From: Paenibacillus taichungensis
Lineage (GTDB): Bacteria; Bacillota; Bacilli; Paenibacillales; Paenibacillaceae
Reading direction: 5' to 3'
Assembly (NCBI RefSeq): GCF_003287275.1
Contig: NZ_QEVW01000005.1
Coordinates: 434,001 to 498,000 of the forward strand
DNA length: 64,000 nucleotides
In this document: in pieces, positions 25,772 through 33,067 of the stretch
Numbering within the stretch: the stretch's first letter is position 1
How the letters are laid out: the number at the start of each line of letters is the position of its first letter
Notes under the pieces: generated by a model
Databases searched by the model: none
What the model saw: only the letters and a program-made list of their open reading frames with translations
Told to the model about the DNA's origin: nothing
Program-made: the position numbers and the translations under genes

Positions 25772-25924
25772 GCGTATAACGATGTTGTATTCACGAACCC
25801 CAGAGGCTTAAGGTCCGCTAAGACCGGGTGGCTTCGCAGGGTTGACTGCTGAATCCACTTTTCCGAAATGCCCCTTGCAGACCAAGGCCCCATCAGGGGA
25901 CGCAGCGTGAATACGGTGTTATAT
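25772..25924 (-). repeat. attC-like site, full length
   Basis: GTATAAC-GATGTT-GTATTCACG ... CGTGAATAC-GGT-GTTATAT (right core 25918-25924). The nine-base inner arms are perfectly complementary. The centre has GAGGCTTAAGG, CCGAAATGCCCC and GACCAAGG blocks shared with the 18.6-, 27.4- and 28.9-kb copies. The gap 25925-26055 between this site and the phosphorylase stop is AT-rich without a convincing gene. Confidence 0.85.
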
Positions 25925-26055
25925 ATGTTGTAACTGCCTTCTTCGATTTCGCATATTTTATTTATGTTGTCATATTTACATTTAACTTCTGCTTGTCTAT
26001 TTAGCATTTCCCTTTTAATAAATACACTAATAAATGGATACTATAGCTATTCCTT

Positions 26056-26838
26056 TTATAAAGAACTGCATATCCGCAATGATATTTCAACAAGGTTTAT
26101 TCTTATTTCTGATCTGCTATTCCAACTTCGACTATCCCATTCGACACCACTTAAATCATCACCGCCATACAAGATAATACCTAATTTTACATTTCTAAAT
26201 TGCGAAACAGCCATAAATGCTGCTGCTTCCATTTCTACGGTTACACACCCTTCTGCTTTCCGCAACTCAACCTTTTCTTTAGTCTCTCTATAAAATGAAT
26301 CTGTCGTCCAGGTTTTGGCCTTTATATAACTGACATTATGTATATTAAAATCGTCCTCTATGATTTTTAATACCTCTAGATTACATTCAATTTCTCTTGA
26401 TGGCTTAATGTAATGGTATGATACTCCTTCATCTCTCACTGCCGAAACTGGTACTATTACATGTCCAACAGCAATGTCTTTTTTTAATACACCTGCACCA
26501 CCACAAACTATAAATTTCTGAAAACCATAGGCTATCAGTTCTTCTAAGAATCCAGCTGAACCCGCAGCACCTAAATACCCCAAAGTAATATGTACTTTTT
26601 TTCCTTCATAATATGTTTCATATATTGGCAAATCTACAGTCTCACAATGTAGAGATGCAACTTCTTTCAACTTTCCCTCCGTTTTCATTTTTTCAATTAC
26701 ATCTCGAAAGAATGTTATTACACAATATTCAAATTCTTCTTTTGGCTTGATAAAATTAGACGCCTCTATTATTGCAACTCGAGATTCATCAAATTCCAAT
26801 ATCGGGAATTCATTACTATCGATTTTTTTGCTCTCCAT
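26056..26838 (-). CDS. nucleoside phosphorylase (PNP/UDP family)
   Basis: 260 residues. Phosphate-loop-like LGYLGAAGSAGFLEEL, the central IVCGGAGVL (113-117) and the ribose/base-binding TVEMEAAAF (about 202-210) identify a type-I nucleoside phosphorylase. The catalytic Asp is likely in YGGDDLSG. It cleaves a (deoxy)nucleoside with phosphate in the cytosol. GGAGGTATGTCGAG precedes the ATG. Unlike housekeeping DeoD/MtnN, it carries an N-terminal extension of about 50 residues. Confidence 0.85.
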   Translation of the reverse strand: MESKKIDSNEFPILEFDESRVAIIEASNFIKPKEEFEYCVITFFRDVIEKMKTEGKLKEVASLHCETVDLPIYETYYEGKKVHITLGYLGAAGSAGFLEELIAYGFQKFIVCGGAGVLKKDIAVGHVIVPVSAVRDEGVSYHYIKPSREIECNLEVLKIIEDDFNIHNVSYIKAKTWTTDSFYRETKEKVELRKAEGCVTVEMEAAAFMAVSQFRNVKLGIILYGGDDLSGVEWDSRSWNSRSEIRINLVEISLRICSSL

Positions 26839-26892
26839 CTCGACATACCTCCAAAGTAATTTAAAATTTTTTATTATTTCTTTGCTGTTATT

Positions 26893-26912
26893 ACATATAA
26901 CGTGATATCACC
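26893..26912 (-). repeat. attC-like half-site
   Basis: ACATATAACGTGATATCACC. The left R box (ATATAAC, to 26901) stands alone, and the right half appears lost against the 3' end of the gene at 26930. It occupies the expected position between two cassettes. Confidence 0.45.
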
Positions 26913-26929
26913 TTTTTGAGCTACATTCA

Positions 26930-27316
26930 CTATCTTTCACTTATCAACCAAGTCTTTGCTTCCTCCGGATCTGAGAAATATGAAACAGGATATTCTAGTT
27001 TTAAATTCTTTATTTTGCGCTTTAACTTCCATTTACTTGTACTTGAAAGTCCAACAAATGAGATTTTCTTTACATAGCCATTCAAGTTATTTAGATTGTT
27101 CACAAGTTCTTGAAGAACCATTTCTGTTATAGATGTTTCGTACAGATCAATCCATATCTTCAGTTTTTTATTCGCTTTAAAAATAAATTCTTCTTCCATT
27201 CTCATTAATTCAAAAAGTTCATCATATTTTCTATACTTACTTCCATATTTAAGACAATGGATTTCTCCACCCTTATAATAATATGGAAAAATTGAACCTC
27301 CAGGCGACTTTATCAT
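26930..27316 (-). CDS. small SpoIIAA/STAS-like protein (tentative)
   Basis: 128 residues. KIWIDLYETSITEMVLQELV, KKISFVGLSSTSKWKLKRKI and a final FSDPEEAKTWLIS follow the strand-helix order and the EEAxxWL ending of SpoIIAA-like/STAS proteins. Function unknown and the fold is inference. AAAGGAGTGACCTGA precedes the ATG. Confidence 0.6.
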   Translation of the reverse strand: MIKSPGGSIFPYYYKGGEIHCLKYGSKYRKYDELFELMRMEEEFIFKANKKLKIWIDLYETSITEMVLQELVNNLNNLNGYVKKISFVGLSSTSKWKLKRKIKNLKLEYPVSYFSDPEEAKTWLISER

Positions 27317-27361
27317 TCAGGTCACTCCTTTAGTTAGTTTTGAATGTTGTTCCGATGATTT

Positions 27362-27512
27362 CGTATAACGTTCCTGTATTCACGAACCTAACCGGCTCAA
27401 GCGCGGGTCCGACGGACATAGCCAGTGCAGGGTTGTCGCCTGATTCAGCTTCCCCGAAATCCCTCCTTGGCGACCGAAGGCGAATGCCCGATGGGTGAAT
27501 ATGTTGTTATGG
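27362..27512 (-). repeat. attC-like site, full length
   Basis: CGTATAAC-GTTCCT-GTATTCACG ... GGTGAATAT-GTT-GTTATGG (right core 27506-27512). The centre holds CCGGCTCAAG, TTCCCCGAAATCCC and GGCGACCGAAGG blocks shared with other copies. 28 bp 3' of the Nudix stop (27541) and 45 bp 5' of the next gene. Confidence 0.85.
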
Positions 27513-27540
27513 GAGATGATGATGTTTTCTATGGATTACT

Positions 27541-28032
27541 TTAAAATATTACGCTAGAATATGGTTTTATTACTTGATCCGAAAAATATTCTTTGAAGAA
27601 TTCATTAGTTGTTCCAGGAAATTTACAATGTTCTAAAGATTCTTCTAGCCTATACACTGTCCTCTTAATTTCATTAATGGGTAACCATTCAATCCCAACC
27701 TGTCCAACATCTGCTTGTAGGCTTCTTAATTCATTATTTAGGAAATGAGTGCTGCACTCATAAATAAAATCAATAGAATGAACTTTCTTCATTATGAAAG
27801 AGTATTCATGATTGCGCGATATGTATTCTCTTACACAAACTAACCTACTACTCAATATTTCGATACCCAGTTCTTCCATACACTCGCGACTTAAAGCCTG
27901 TTCCAATGTTTCATTCTCTTCTTGAGCTCCTCCAGGTAGTACATAATAAATACCTATATTTGCTCTCTTTTTCTTTATTAATAAAAGATTGTCTTTCTGA
28001 ATAATCAATGCTCTTACTGTATTTCGAATCAT
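27541..28032 (-). CDS. Nudix hydrolase
   Basis: 163 residues. Complete Nudix box: G35-x5-E41-x7-R49-E50-x2-E53-E54-x-G56. The N-terminal LLLIKKKRANIGIYYVLPGG is typical of MutT/ADP-ribose pyrophosphatase-like members. Substrate unknown. It sits between two well-preserved attC-like sites (27362-27512 and 28061-28158), a textbook single-gene cassette of about 600 bp. Confidence 0.85.
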   Translation of the reverse strand: MIRNTVRALIIQKDNLLLIKKKRANIGIYYVLPGGAQEENETLEQALSRECMEELGIEILSSRLVCVREYISRNHEYSFIMKKVHSIDFIYECSTHFLNNELRSLQADVGQVGIEWLPINEIKRTVYRLEESLEHCKFPGTTNEFFKEYFSDQVIKPYSSVIF

Positions 28033-28060
28033 CTAGAATAATCCCCCTCTACATCACTTT

Positions 28061-28158
28061 CTCATAACGTTCCTGTATCCACGACCTAGCGAATGCTAGG
28101 TGTCCGGTGTATGCCGTACCAAGGGCGTATGCCCGCAGCATGAATATTATGTTAGACG
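28061..28158 (-). repeat. attC-like site, intermediate length
   Basis: CTCATAAC-GTTCCT-GTATCCACG ... GCATGAATAT-TAT-GTTAGAC. The right core GTTAGAC (28151-28157) is a perfect GTTRRRY. The inner CTAGCGAATGCTAG palindrome forms the apical stem. 6 bp 3' of the DUF3885 stop. Confidence 0.85.
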
Positions 28159-28163
28159 ATTGA

Positions 28164-28787
28164 TCACTCTTCCTTGAACAATCCGTCAAAATACTCTCTC
28201 CAATAATCCACTATCCAATCATTATATTTTACATACAGGGGTCTTAATTTTCCTTTCGATTTTGCATGAATGATACAGCCTCTATCATCATACATGTGAA
28301 ATATAATGTCCTTATTCTTACTGATGAAAAAGACATCTTGACCTATCGCTGGCTTTCTTCCCTGTTCGTAATGACTAATCCCTTCAAGGATTTTGCTATA
28401 CGGAAATGAAGAAACAAGTCCATTTAAGATTTTAATTTGATATTCATTCTTTATTTCAATGGTATTTCCTTCTTTGTCATCATCTTCATCTAATTCAAAT
28501 CCGACTTCATCTTCTATGACTTTTCCATGGAGTAGCTCGTAGAGATATTTGGGCGTTGTATTCCCAAACATAAGATCTTCCCTATTCTCCCAGTCTTTGA
28601 TATATACAAATATAAAATCATCTTGGTCAAAAATCTCTTCGAATATAGTTACCACTCTTTTATTCACTTGTTTGATTCTTCGGTTTGATCCATTTCGAAA
28701 AGGTTCTCCAAGTTCAAATCTAATATGTATTTCACCACTCAAGTTCGGAAAATTACTATTCAGATACTCTATAATCTCTTTTTTCAT
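28164..28787 (-). CDS. DUF3885 protein
   Basis: 207 residues. IRFELGEPFRNGSNRRIKQVNKR near the N-terminus and the later YSKILEGISHYEQGRKPAIGQDVFFI and MYDDRGCIIHA, ending in YNDWIVDYWREYFDGLF, are the DUF3885 hallmarks. Genes of this family are frequent in Bacillales, often in multi-gene immunity-like clusters; no function is established. Flanked by intact attC-like sites. Confidence 0.8.
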   Translation of the reverse strand: MKKEIIEYLNSNFPNLSGEIHIRFELGEPFRNGSNRRIKQVNKRVVTIFEEIFDQDDFIFVYIKDWENREDLMFGNTTPKYLYELLHGKVIEDEVGFELDEDDDKEGNTIEIKNEYQIKILNGLVSSFPYSKILEGISHYEQGRKPAIGQDVFFISKNKDIIFHMYDDRGCIIHAKSKGKLRPLYVKYNDWIVDYWREYFDGLFKEE

Positions 28788-28829
28788 TTGATCTCGATCT
28801 CCTATGACTTATATTTTTTTAGTGATCTT

Positions 28830-28977
28830 TCGTCTGACGTTTAACCGGCTTAAGTGACCGAAGGGGACGGGTCGTCAGACTTAGCCGGTTGAATGTGTCG
28901 CCTGAATTCACTGCTTCGAAATCCCTCTTGGCGACCGAGGAGCGAACGCGACGATGTAGGAATGTTTTGTTAGACGA
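28830..28977 (-). repeat. attC-like site, full length (array-proximal)
   Basis: TCGTCTGAC at the left and GTTAGACGA (28969-28977) at the right form the outer nine-base pairing with one mismatch. The inner blocks AACCGGCTTAAG, CTTCGAAATCCC and GGCGACCGAGG match the 27.4-kb copy. Its cores are closest to the RYYYAAC/GTTRRRY consensus of integron attC sites. 35 bp 3' of the first cassette gene. Confidence 0.8.
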
Positions 28978-29011
28978 TGCCGCCATGAATTACTCATAAT
29001 ATGCTTTATTA

Positions 29012-29383
29012 TTACTTCCCTCCGTATTTTCCTTTGTCTTCAGCTTTTAGATATATTCCTTCTTCAATTTGTATAGCGATATATTCAGAGGTTTTCACTT
29101 TTTTTATCTTGAATAACTTTGTTCCTACAGGATATTTATTTGAAAAACCATCTCCATAAGTCCCTTCAAAGTCAGAATTTTTCCTGACTTCACCTATTTC
29201 TTTATCAATTTCTTCCGATTTAATTTCTTCATTTAATATTTCATAAATGTCATCATTCCAAACGACAAAGTTATAAGCCCAATCAGTACTTGAATTTGAT
29301 CCTGGACTGCTTACTTTAGTGCCACAACCAGAGATTAATATTATTGAGAGTACTGTGCATAAGAAAATTGAAAATCCCTTCAA
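29012..29383 (-). CDS. small lipoprotein of unknown function (first cassette)
   Basis: 123 residues from a TTG start. Signal peptide with lipobox ISGC (Cys20). The mature ~100 residues contain VVWNDDIYEILNEE and YPVGTKLFKIKKVKTSEYIAIQI, a pattern seen in small Bacillales lipoproteins without assigned function. It is the first gene of the array in the direction of transcription, so it would be the newest insertion under an integron-like model. Its own Shine-Dalgarno is weak. Confidence 0.65.
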   Translation of the reverse strand: MKGFSIFLCTVLSIILISGCGTKVSSPGSNSSTDWAYNFVVWNDDIYEILNEEIKSEEIDKEIGEVRKNSDFEGTYGDGFSNKYPVGTKLFKIKKVKTSEYIAIQIEEGIYLKAEDKGKYGGK

Positions 29384-29425
29384 TTCGTCATCTTCTTTCC
29401 TATGGTTTTACATCTTTGGCGGTTT

Positions 29426-29433
29426 CGTCTAAC
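29426..29433 (-). other. lone core site at the array edge, attI-like boundary
   Basis: CGTCTAAC on the plus strand (GTTAGACG in the gene direction) is a perfect RYYYAAC/GTTRRRY heptamer and equals the cores of the two nearest sites. No second half follows on the right. In integrons, the junction between attI and the first cassette is exactly such a solitary GTTRRRY. Calling it attI-like is inference, since no integrase is adjacent. Confidence 0.5.
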
Positions 29434-29492
29434 ATCTAAATTTATGTACTTCGTAAATACCACACATTCAACTCGATTTCTGAACTATATAC

Positions 29493-29521
29493 ATATTAAA
29501 CCATATTGTTCCATTTGCGAA
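29493..29521 (-). promoter_or_regulatory. candidate promoter reading into the array
   Basis: On the minus strand, TTCGCA (29516-29521) and TAATAT (29493-29498) are separated by 17 bases, a plausible SigA promoter with a weak -35. It lies just after the terminator of the oxidoreductase operon and about 60 bp before the lone core site, the place where an integron Pc promoter would act. Confidence 0.45.
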
Positions 29522-29530
29522 GGTACTACA

Positions 29531-29562
29531 ACAAACAAAAGAGCAGCCTTCACCAGCTGCTC
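29531..29562 (-). terminator. Rho-independent terminator of the oxidoreductase operon
   Basis: GAGCAGC (29541-29547) pairs with GCTGCTC (29556-29562), followed on the minus strand by TTTTGTTTGTT. It isolates the array from the operon upstream. Confidence 0.8.
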
Positions 29563-29601
29563 TCCCATTACATAATCTATTACTTTTCCAAATGAAACCA
29601 T

Positions 29602-30699
29602 TTACTTCTCACCACTACTCCATACCACTCTCTCACTCATTGCCTTATGCTGTGCAATCAAGCAAAGTTCTGCCGCTTTGAACGCATGCTCCTGTGACAT
29701 CGCGATTTCTGTTCGATCCAGACAGTCTCGGATTAGTTCACCGAAGAACGGATAACCGACCTGTCCTTTGACGCTATAACGGTATTCCCCTTCATGGTTA
29801 ACCAGGTATACCTGATCGCCTTCAGGCTCTCTCGCCACATCGATATACTTACGCAGTTCAATGTATCCGTCCGTTCCCAAAATAACCGTTCGCCCATCGC
29901 CCCATGTACCCAGGCCATCCGGTGTAAACCAGTCTACGCGGAAGTAACCGGAAGCACCGTTGTTACCGATCAGTGATGCTTCGCCAAAGTCCTCCAGTTC
30001 CGGGAATTGTGGATGATTGAAATTGTTCACCCGACTGAACGCCACTTCTGCATCCGTACATGAAGCAAAGGTCAGAAACTGCTCGATCTGATGACTTCCA
30101 ATATCACAGAGGATGCCGCCATACTTTTCATGCTGGAAGAACCATTCAGGCCGACCTCCCGCGTTTAATCGATGTGGCCCCGTCCCCATAACCTGTACAA
30201 CCTTGCCGATGGCTCCCTGTTCGATCAGTTGTCCGGCGTAGATCGCACTTTCCACGTGCAGACGCTCACTATAATAGACCATATACTTCTTCCCAGTGCG
30301 TTTAACCTCTTCACGCGCAAGGGACAGTTGATCCAGTGTGGTAAAGGGGGCTTTGTCCGTAAAATAATCTTTGCCTGCGGCCATAACTCTCATGCCGAGT
30401 GGCGCACGTTCCGATGTAATGGCTGCTCCAGCTACGAGCTGCACTTCATCGTCAGCAAGTACATCCGCTTCAGATGCGGCGACCTGTGCCTGTGGGAACT
30501 GTTTCCGAAAAGCCTCGACCTTGGCCGGATCAGGATCATATACCCATTTGAGCGTTGCCCCAGCTTCCACCAGCCCGCCAACCATGCCGTAGATATGTCC
30601 ATGGTCCAACGCTACAGCAGCAATGGTAAACTCACCTGGACCACATACGACCTCTTTTTTCAGACTCTTTGGAGCATAGAACATTCCGTCTTTTGCCAT
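29602..30699 (-). CDS. Gfo/Idh/MocA family oxidoreductase
   Basis: 365 residues. N-terminal Rossmann region with AAVALDHGHIYGMVGGL and VYDPDPAKVEAFRKQFP; the usual EKP is replaced by DKAPFTTLDQL. The C-terminal domain has ILCDIGSHQIEQFLTFA. It should oxidise or reduce a sugar or cyclitol with NAD(P). GGAGAAGAC precedes the ATG. Last gene of a three-gene operon with another dehydrogenase and an isomerase-like protein. Confidence 0.85.
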   Translation of the reverse strand: MAKDGMFYAPKSLKKEVVCGPGEFTIAAVALDHGHIYGMVGGLVEAGATLKWVYDPDPAKVEAFRKQFPQAQVAASEADVLADDEVQLVAGAAITSERAPLGMRVMAAGKDYFTDKAPFTTLDQLSLAREEVKRTGKKYMVYYSERLHVESAIYAGQLIEQGAIGKVVQVMGTGPHRLNAGGRPEWFFQHEKYGGILCDIGSHQIEQFLTFASCTDAEVAFSRVNNFNHPQFPELEDFGEASLIGNNGASGYFRVDWFTPDGLGTWGDGRTVILGTDGYIELRKYIDVAREPEGDQVYLVNHEGEYRYSVKGQVGYPFFGELIRDCLDRTEIAMSQEHAFKAAELCLIAQHKAMSERVVWSSGEK

Positions 30700-30753
30700 G
30701 TCTTCTCCGTCCTTCCGTCTGGGATTCGTGAATAAACCAGCTACACAATTACC

Positions 30754-31926
30754 TTACTTAAACGTCTGTGACAGATCGGCAGGCTGACTGCCGCTCCCTG
30801 CCTTGTCTTTCTTTGTATTTGAACTGGCAATCCGCTGCTGCAAATGTTCATAGAACAAATCTTCATCGATCGGCAGATCCACCCAGTTATCCGTCCAGGT
30901 TGACAAAAGCATGGCATTGGACAATGTTAAACCATGGATCCCCTCTTCTCCCGGAGCAATGAGCGGAGTCCCTTTCAGGATGGCATCGATCCAATTACGA
31001 ATCAGCCCAGGATGTCCGGTTTCCACACCGGTAATCGGCACCTCGCATTTCCAGCATTCAGGCTGTCCAAATCCTCCGGTAAATCTCTGATTGAATTCGG
31101 GCTCGGGTTCACGAAGACGCCAGAAGGTCAACTGACCATCTTCAATGACAATTTTTCCACGATCCCCGTTGACCTCGAATCGGTTGGTACCTGGTGCTTC
31201 TCCCGTCGTAGTCACGAATACACCTGTTGCTCCATTTTCATACTCGACATATGCCGTTACATCATCTTCCACTTCAATGTTCCGGTATTTGCCGAATGAA
31301 CAGAAGGCACGCATACGAACAGGCATCATGCCGATGGTCCATTGCCATAGGTCCAGTTGATGAGGGTCCTGGTTGATCAGGACACCGCCCCCTTCACCAG
31401 CCCACGTAGCGCGCCAGCCGCCTGAATCATAATAACTCTGGGAGCGATACCAGTTCGTTATAATCCAGTTGGTGCGACGTACCTCGCCCAGTTCTCCCGA
31501 TGCAATCAGATCTTTTAGTTTGATATATAAAGGGTTGGTTCGCTGGTTATACATCATGGAAAACACTTTGCCGCTGGCAGCAGCCGCTTCATTCATCTTG
31601 CGTACCTGTTTGGTGTATACTCCGGCAGGTTTCTCGATCATGACATGCAGGCCATACTGAAAAGCCTGAATGGCTTTTTCGGGATGGTCATAATGCGGGG
31701 TTGCTATAATGACCGCATCAATTGTCCCTGATGACATCATCTGCTCCGCATCCTGCCAATAGGTGACTGAAGCCGGAAGGTTGCTGGATACCCAGCTCTC
31801 CATTTCTTGTCTCACATCACACACAGCCACCAGTTCTGCACCCGGTACTTCTCCTGCTACCAACGTTCTGGCATGTGCTGCACCCATATTTCCAATGCCA
31901 ATGACGGCTACTCGAACCAAACTCAT
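30754..31926 (-). CDS. Gfo/Idh/MocA family oxidoreductase
   Basis: 390 residues. GIGNMGAAHARTL provides the dinucleotide-binding GxGxxG, and HVMIEKPAGVYTKQ is the conserved EKP. GGVLINQDPHQLDLWQW is the substrate-domain helix with the catalytic His. The start overlaps the stop of the isomerase gene by four bases, showing coupling. GAGGAGGTACAGGT precedes the ATG. Likely acts on an inositol- or glucoside-type substrate together with its neighbours. Confidence 0.9.
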   Translation of the reverse strand: MSLVRVAVIGIGNMGAAHARTLVAGEVPGAELVAVCDVRQEMESWVSSNLPASVTYWQDAEQMMSSGTIDAVIIATPHYDHPEKAIQAFQYGLHVMIEKPAGVYTKQVRKMNEAAAASGKVFSMMYNQRTNPLYIKLKDLIASGELGEVRRTNWIITNWYRSQSYYDSGGWRATWAGEGGGVLINQDPHQLDLWQWTIGMMPVRMRAFCSFGKYRNIEVEDDVTAYVEYENGATGVFVTTTGEAPGTNRFEVNGDRGKIVIEDGQLTFWRLREPEPEFNQRFTGGFGQPECWKCEVPITGVETGHPGLIRNWIDAILKGTPLIAPGEEGIHGLTLSNAMLLSTWTDNWVDLPIDEDLFYEHLQQRIASSNTKKDKAGSGSQPADLSQTFK

Positions 31927-32837
31927 ACCTGTACCTCCTCGTCCACACGACGTTCAATTTCGGCAAAAACATCTGCAAAATGCTGTAACATCGCCTTCGA
32001 TTCCAAGACTCCGCTAAAATCCTCAATCCCGTAATATCCATCATATCCAACCGATTTGAGGTCACGGAATACTTGCAACCAATTCACCACGCCTTCGGTC
32101 AAGGGGGCCCACTGACAATGCCAGTTTGATGTTAGCGATATTTCTGTATTTTGTTCATTCACACTGGAATTCGAATTCATGTTTGATGCATCCTTGAACC
32201 AAGCCGCATTCTTCACATGCACATGTGCCAGATAAGGCCCCAGTAATTCCAATCCCATACGATGGTTCTCATATCCTTCATGGACCATGTTACCTGGATC
32301 GTACAATACCCCTACATGCTGGGAATCCAGCGATTGCACGAGCCGATAAGCCAGCGATGCAGTGGGAGCAATCGTTTGATGATGGATTTCTACTACAGCT
32401 TTTACCTTATACTGTTGGGCCATCTCTTGAACCTCATTCAGATAATGCACAGCTTGTTTGTATAACTCAGGATAGCTGGTTTTCCGATCATAACCGGGAA
32501 CTCCAACACGCATCATGGATGCCCCTAAGGCTTGTGCAGTTTGAAATGCTTGCTCCGTGGCAAGCAGATCTCCACAGCTCAGATATGGCACCAATGCAAT
32601 CGACTGTCTGCCATGCTTTTTTGCCGCATCACGAAATAGAGGTACCTGTCCCTCCCACTGGTCCGGATCTATCGAGCAACGATTATGTCTCCAATAAGAA
32701 GGTTCTTCGGATAAAGCATCCGCCGGGATTCCGCGATATCTCCATTCGATCCCTTCAATGCCGGCTGCAGCTGCAGCAGAAGCCAACTCATCTGCCGTCA
32801 AGTCTGGAGTGGCAACAGTGAATACAGACAATTTCAT
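31923..32837 (-). CDS. sugar phosphate isomerase/epimerase-like TIM-barrel protein
   Basis: 304 residues from ATG 32837, which has AAGGAG at the right distance. The order KLSVFTVATPDLTADEL, EGIEWRY, VVEIHHQT, VGVLYDPGNMVHEG, LAHVHVKNAA and GYYGIEDFSG is the AP-endonuclease-2/xylose-isomerase-like fold, with metal ligands in EIHHQ, DPGN, HVK and ED. First gene of the operon, behind two TGTAAACG motifs. Confidence 0.85.
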   Translation of the reverse strand: MKLSVFTVATPDLTADELASAAAAAGIEGIEWRYRGIPADALSEEPSYWRHNRCSIDPDQWEGQVPLFRDAAKKHGRQSIALVPYLSCGDLLATEQAFQTAQALGASMMRVGVPGYDRKTSYPELYKQAVHYLNEVQEMAQQYKVKAVVEIHHQTIAPTASLAYRLVQSLDSQHVGVLYDPGNMVHEGYENHRMGLELLGPYLAHVHVKNAAWFKDASNMNSNSSVNEQNTEISLTSNWHCQWAPLTEGVVNWLQVFRDLKSVGYDGYYGIEDFSGVLESKAMLQHFADVFAEIERRVDEEVQV

Positions 32838-32853
32838 GACATTCATCTCCTTA

Positions 32854-32903
32854 TGTAAACGTATTCAATTTATTGTTGTAAACGCATTGTATCATTCATA
32901 CAA
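32854..32903 (-). promoter_or_regulatory. promoter with repeated operator-like motifs
   Basis: Two direct copies of TGTAAACGYATT (from 32854 and 32877, 23 bp apart). The first, TGTAAACGTATTCA, fits the CcpA cre consensus with one mismatch. On the minus strand, TTGTAT-17-TACAAC (32898-32903 / 32875-32880) forms a promoter that overlaps the second copy. Control by CcpA or a LacI-type repressor is inferred. The rest of 32904-33067 holds no gene. Confidence 0.5.
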
Positions 32904-33067
32904 ATGCCTCCATAGGGGGTAACGAGAAGAGATGAATGACAGATAAACAGCAGACCATATTCCCCATTCAGAGATAACTTGCAAGTTCCCTTTTGAATGC
33001 ATACATAGCAAAAAGCACCCCGATTAACAGAAGAGCCTTCTGATTCGAGATGCCTGATTTTCAACTT

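Noticed and set aside
25753..26007. 84-codon minus-strand frame upstream of the LprI-like lipoprotein gene
   Set aside because: It runs straight through the full-length attC-like site at 25772-25924, has only a weak ribosome binding site and a composition dictated by the repeat.
22115..28977. CRISPR array
   Set aside because: The repeats are palindromic, irregularly spaced by whole genes, and there are no short spacers or cas genes.
22115..28977. The palindromes as simple intergenic terminators or REP-type elements
   Set aside because: They lack T-runs, keep core heptamers and asymmetric spacers, and lie only within this one-strand cargo cluster in the window. A REP-like origin cannot be fully excluded without a genome-wide count.
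250..29435. Prophage or plasmid remnant
   Set aside because: No structural, replication, integrase or transposase genes are seen in the region.
32870..33064. 64-codon minus-strand frame upstream of the isomerase gene
   Set aside because: It overlaps the operator/promoter region and has no family features.
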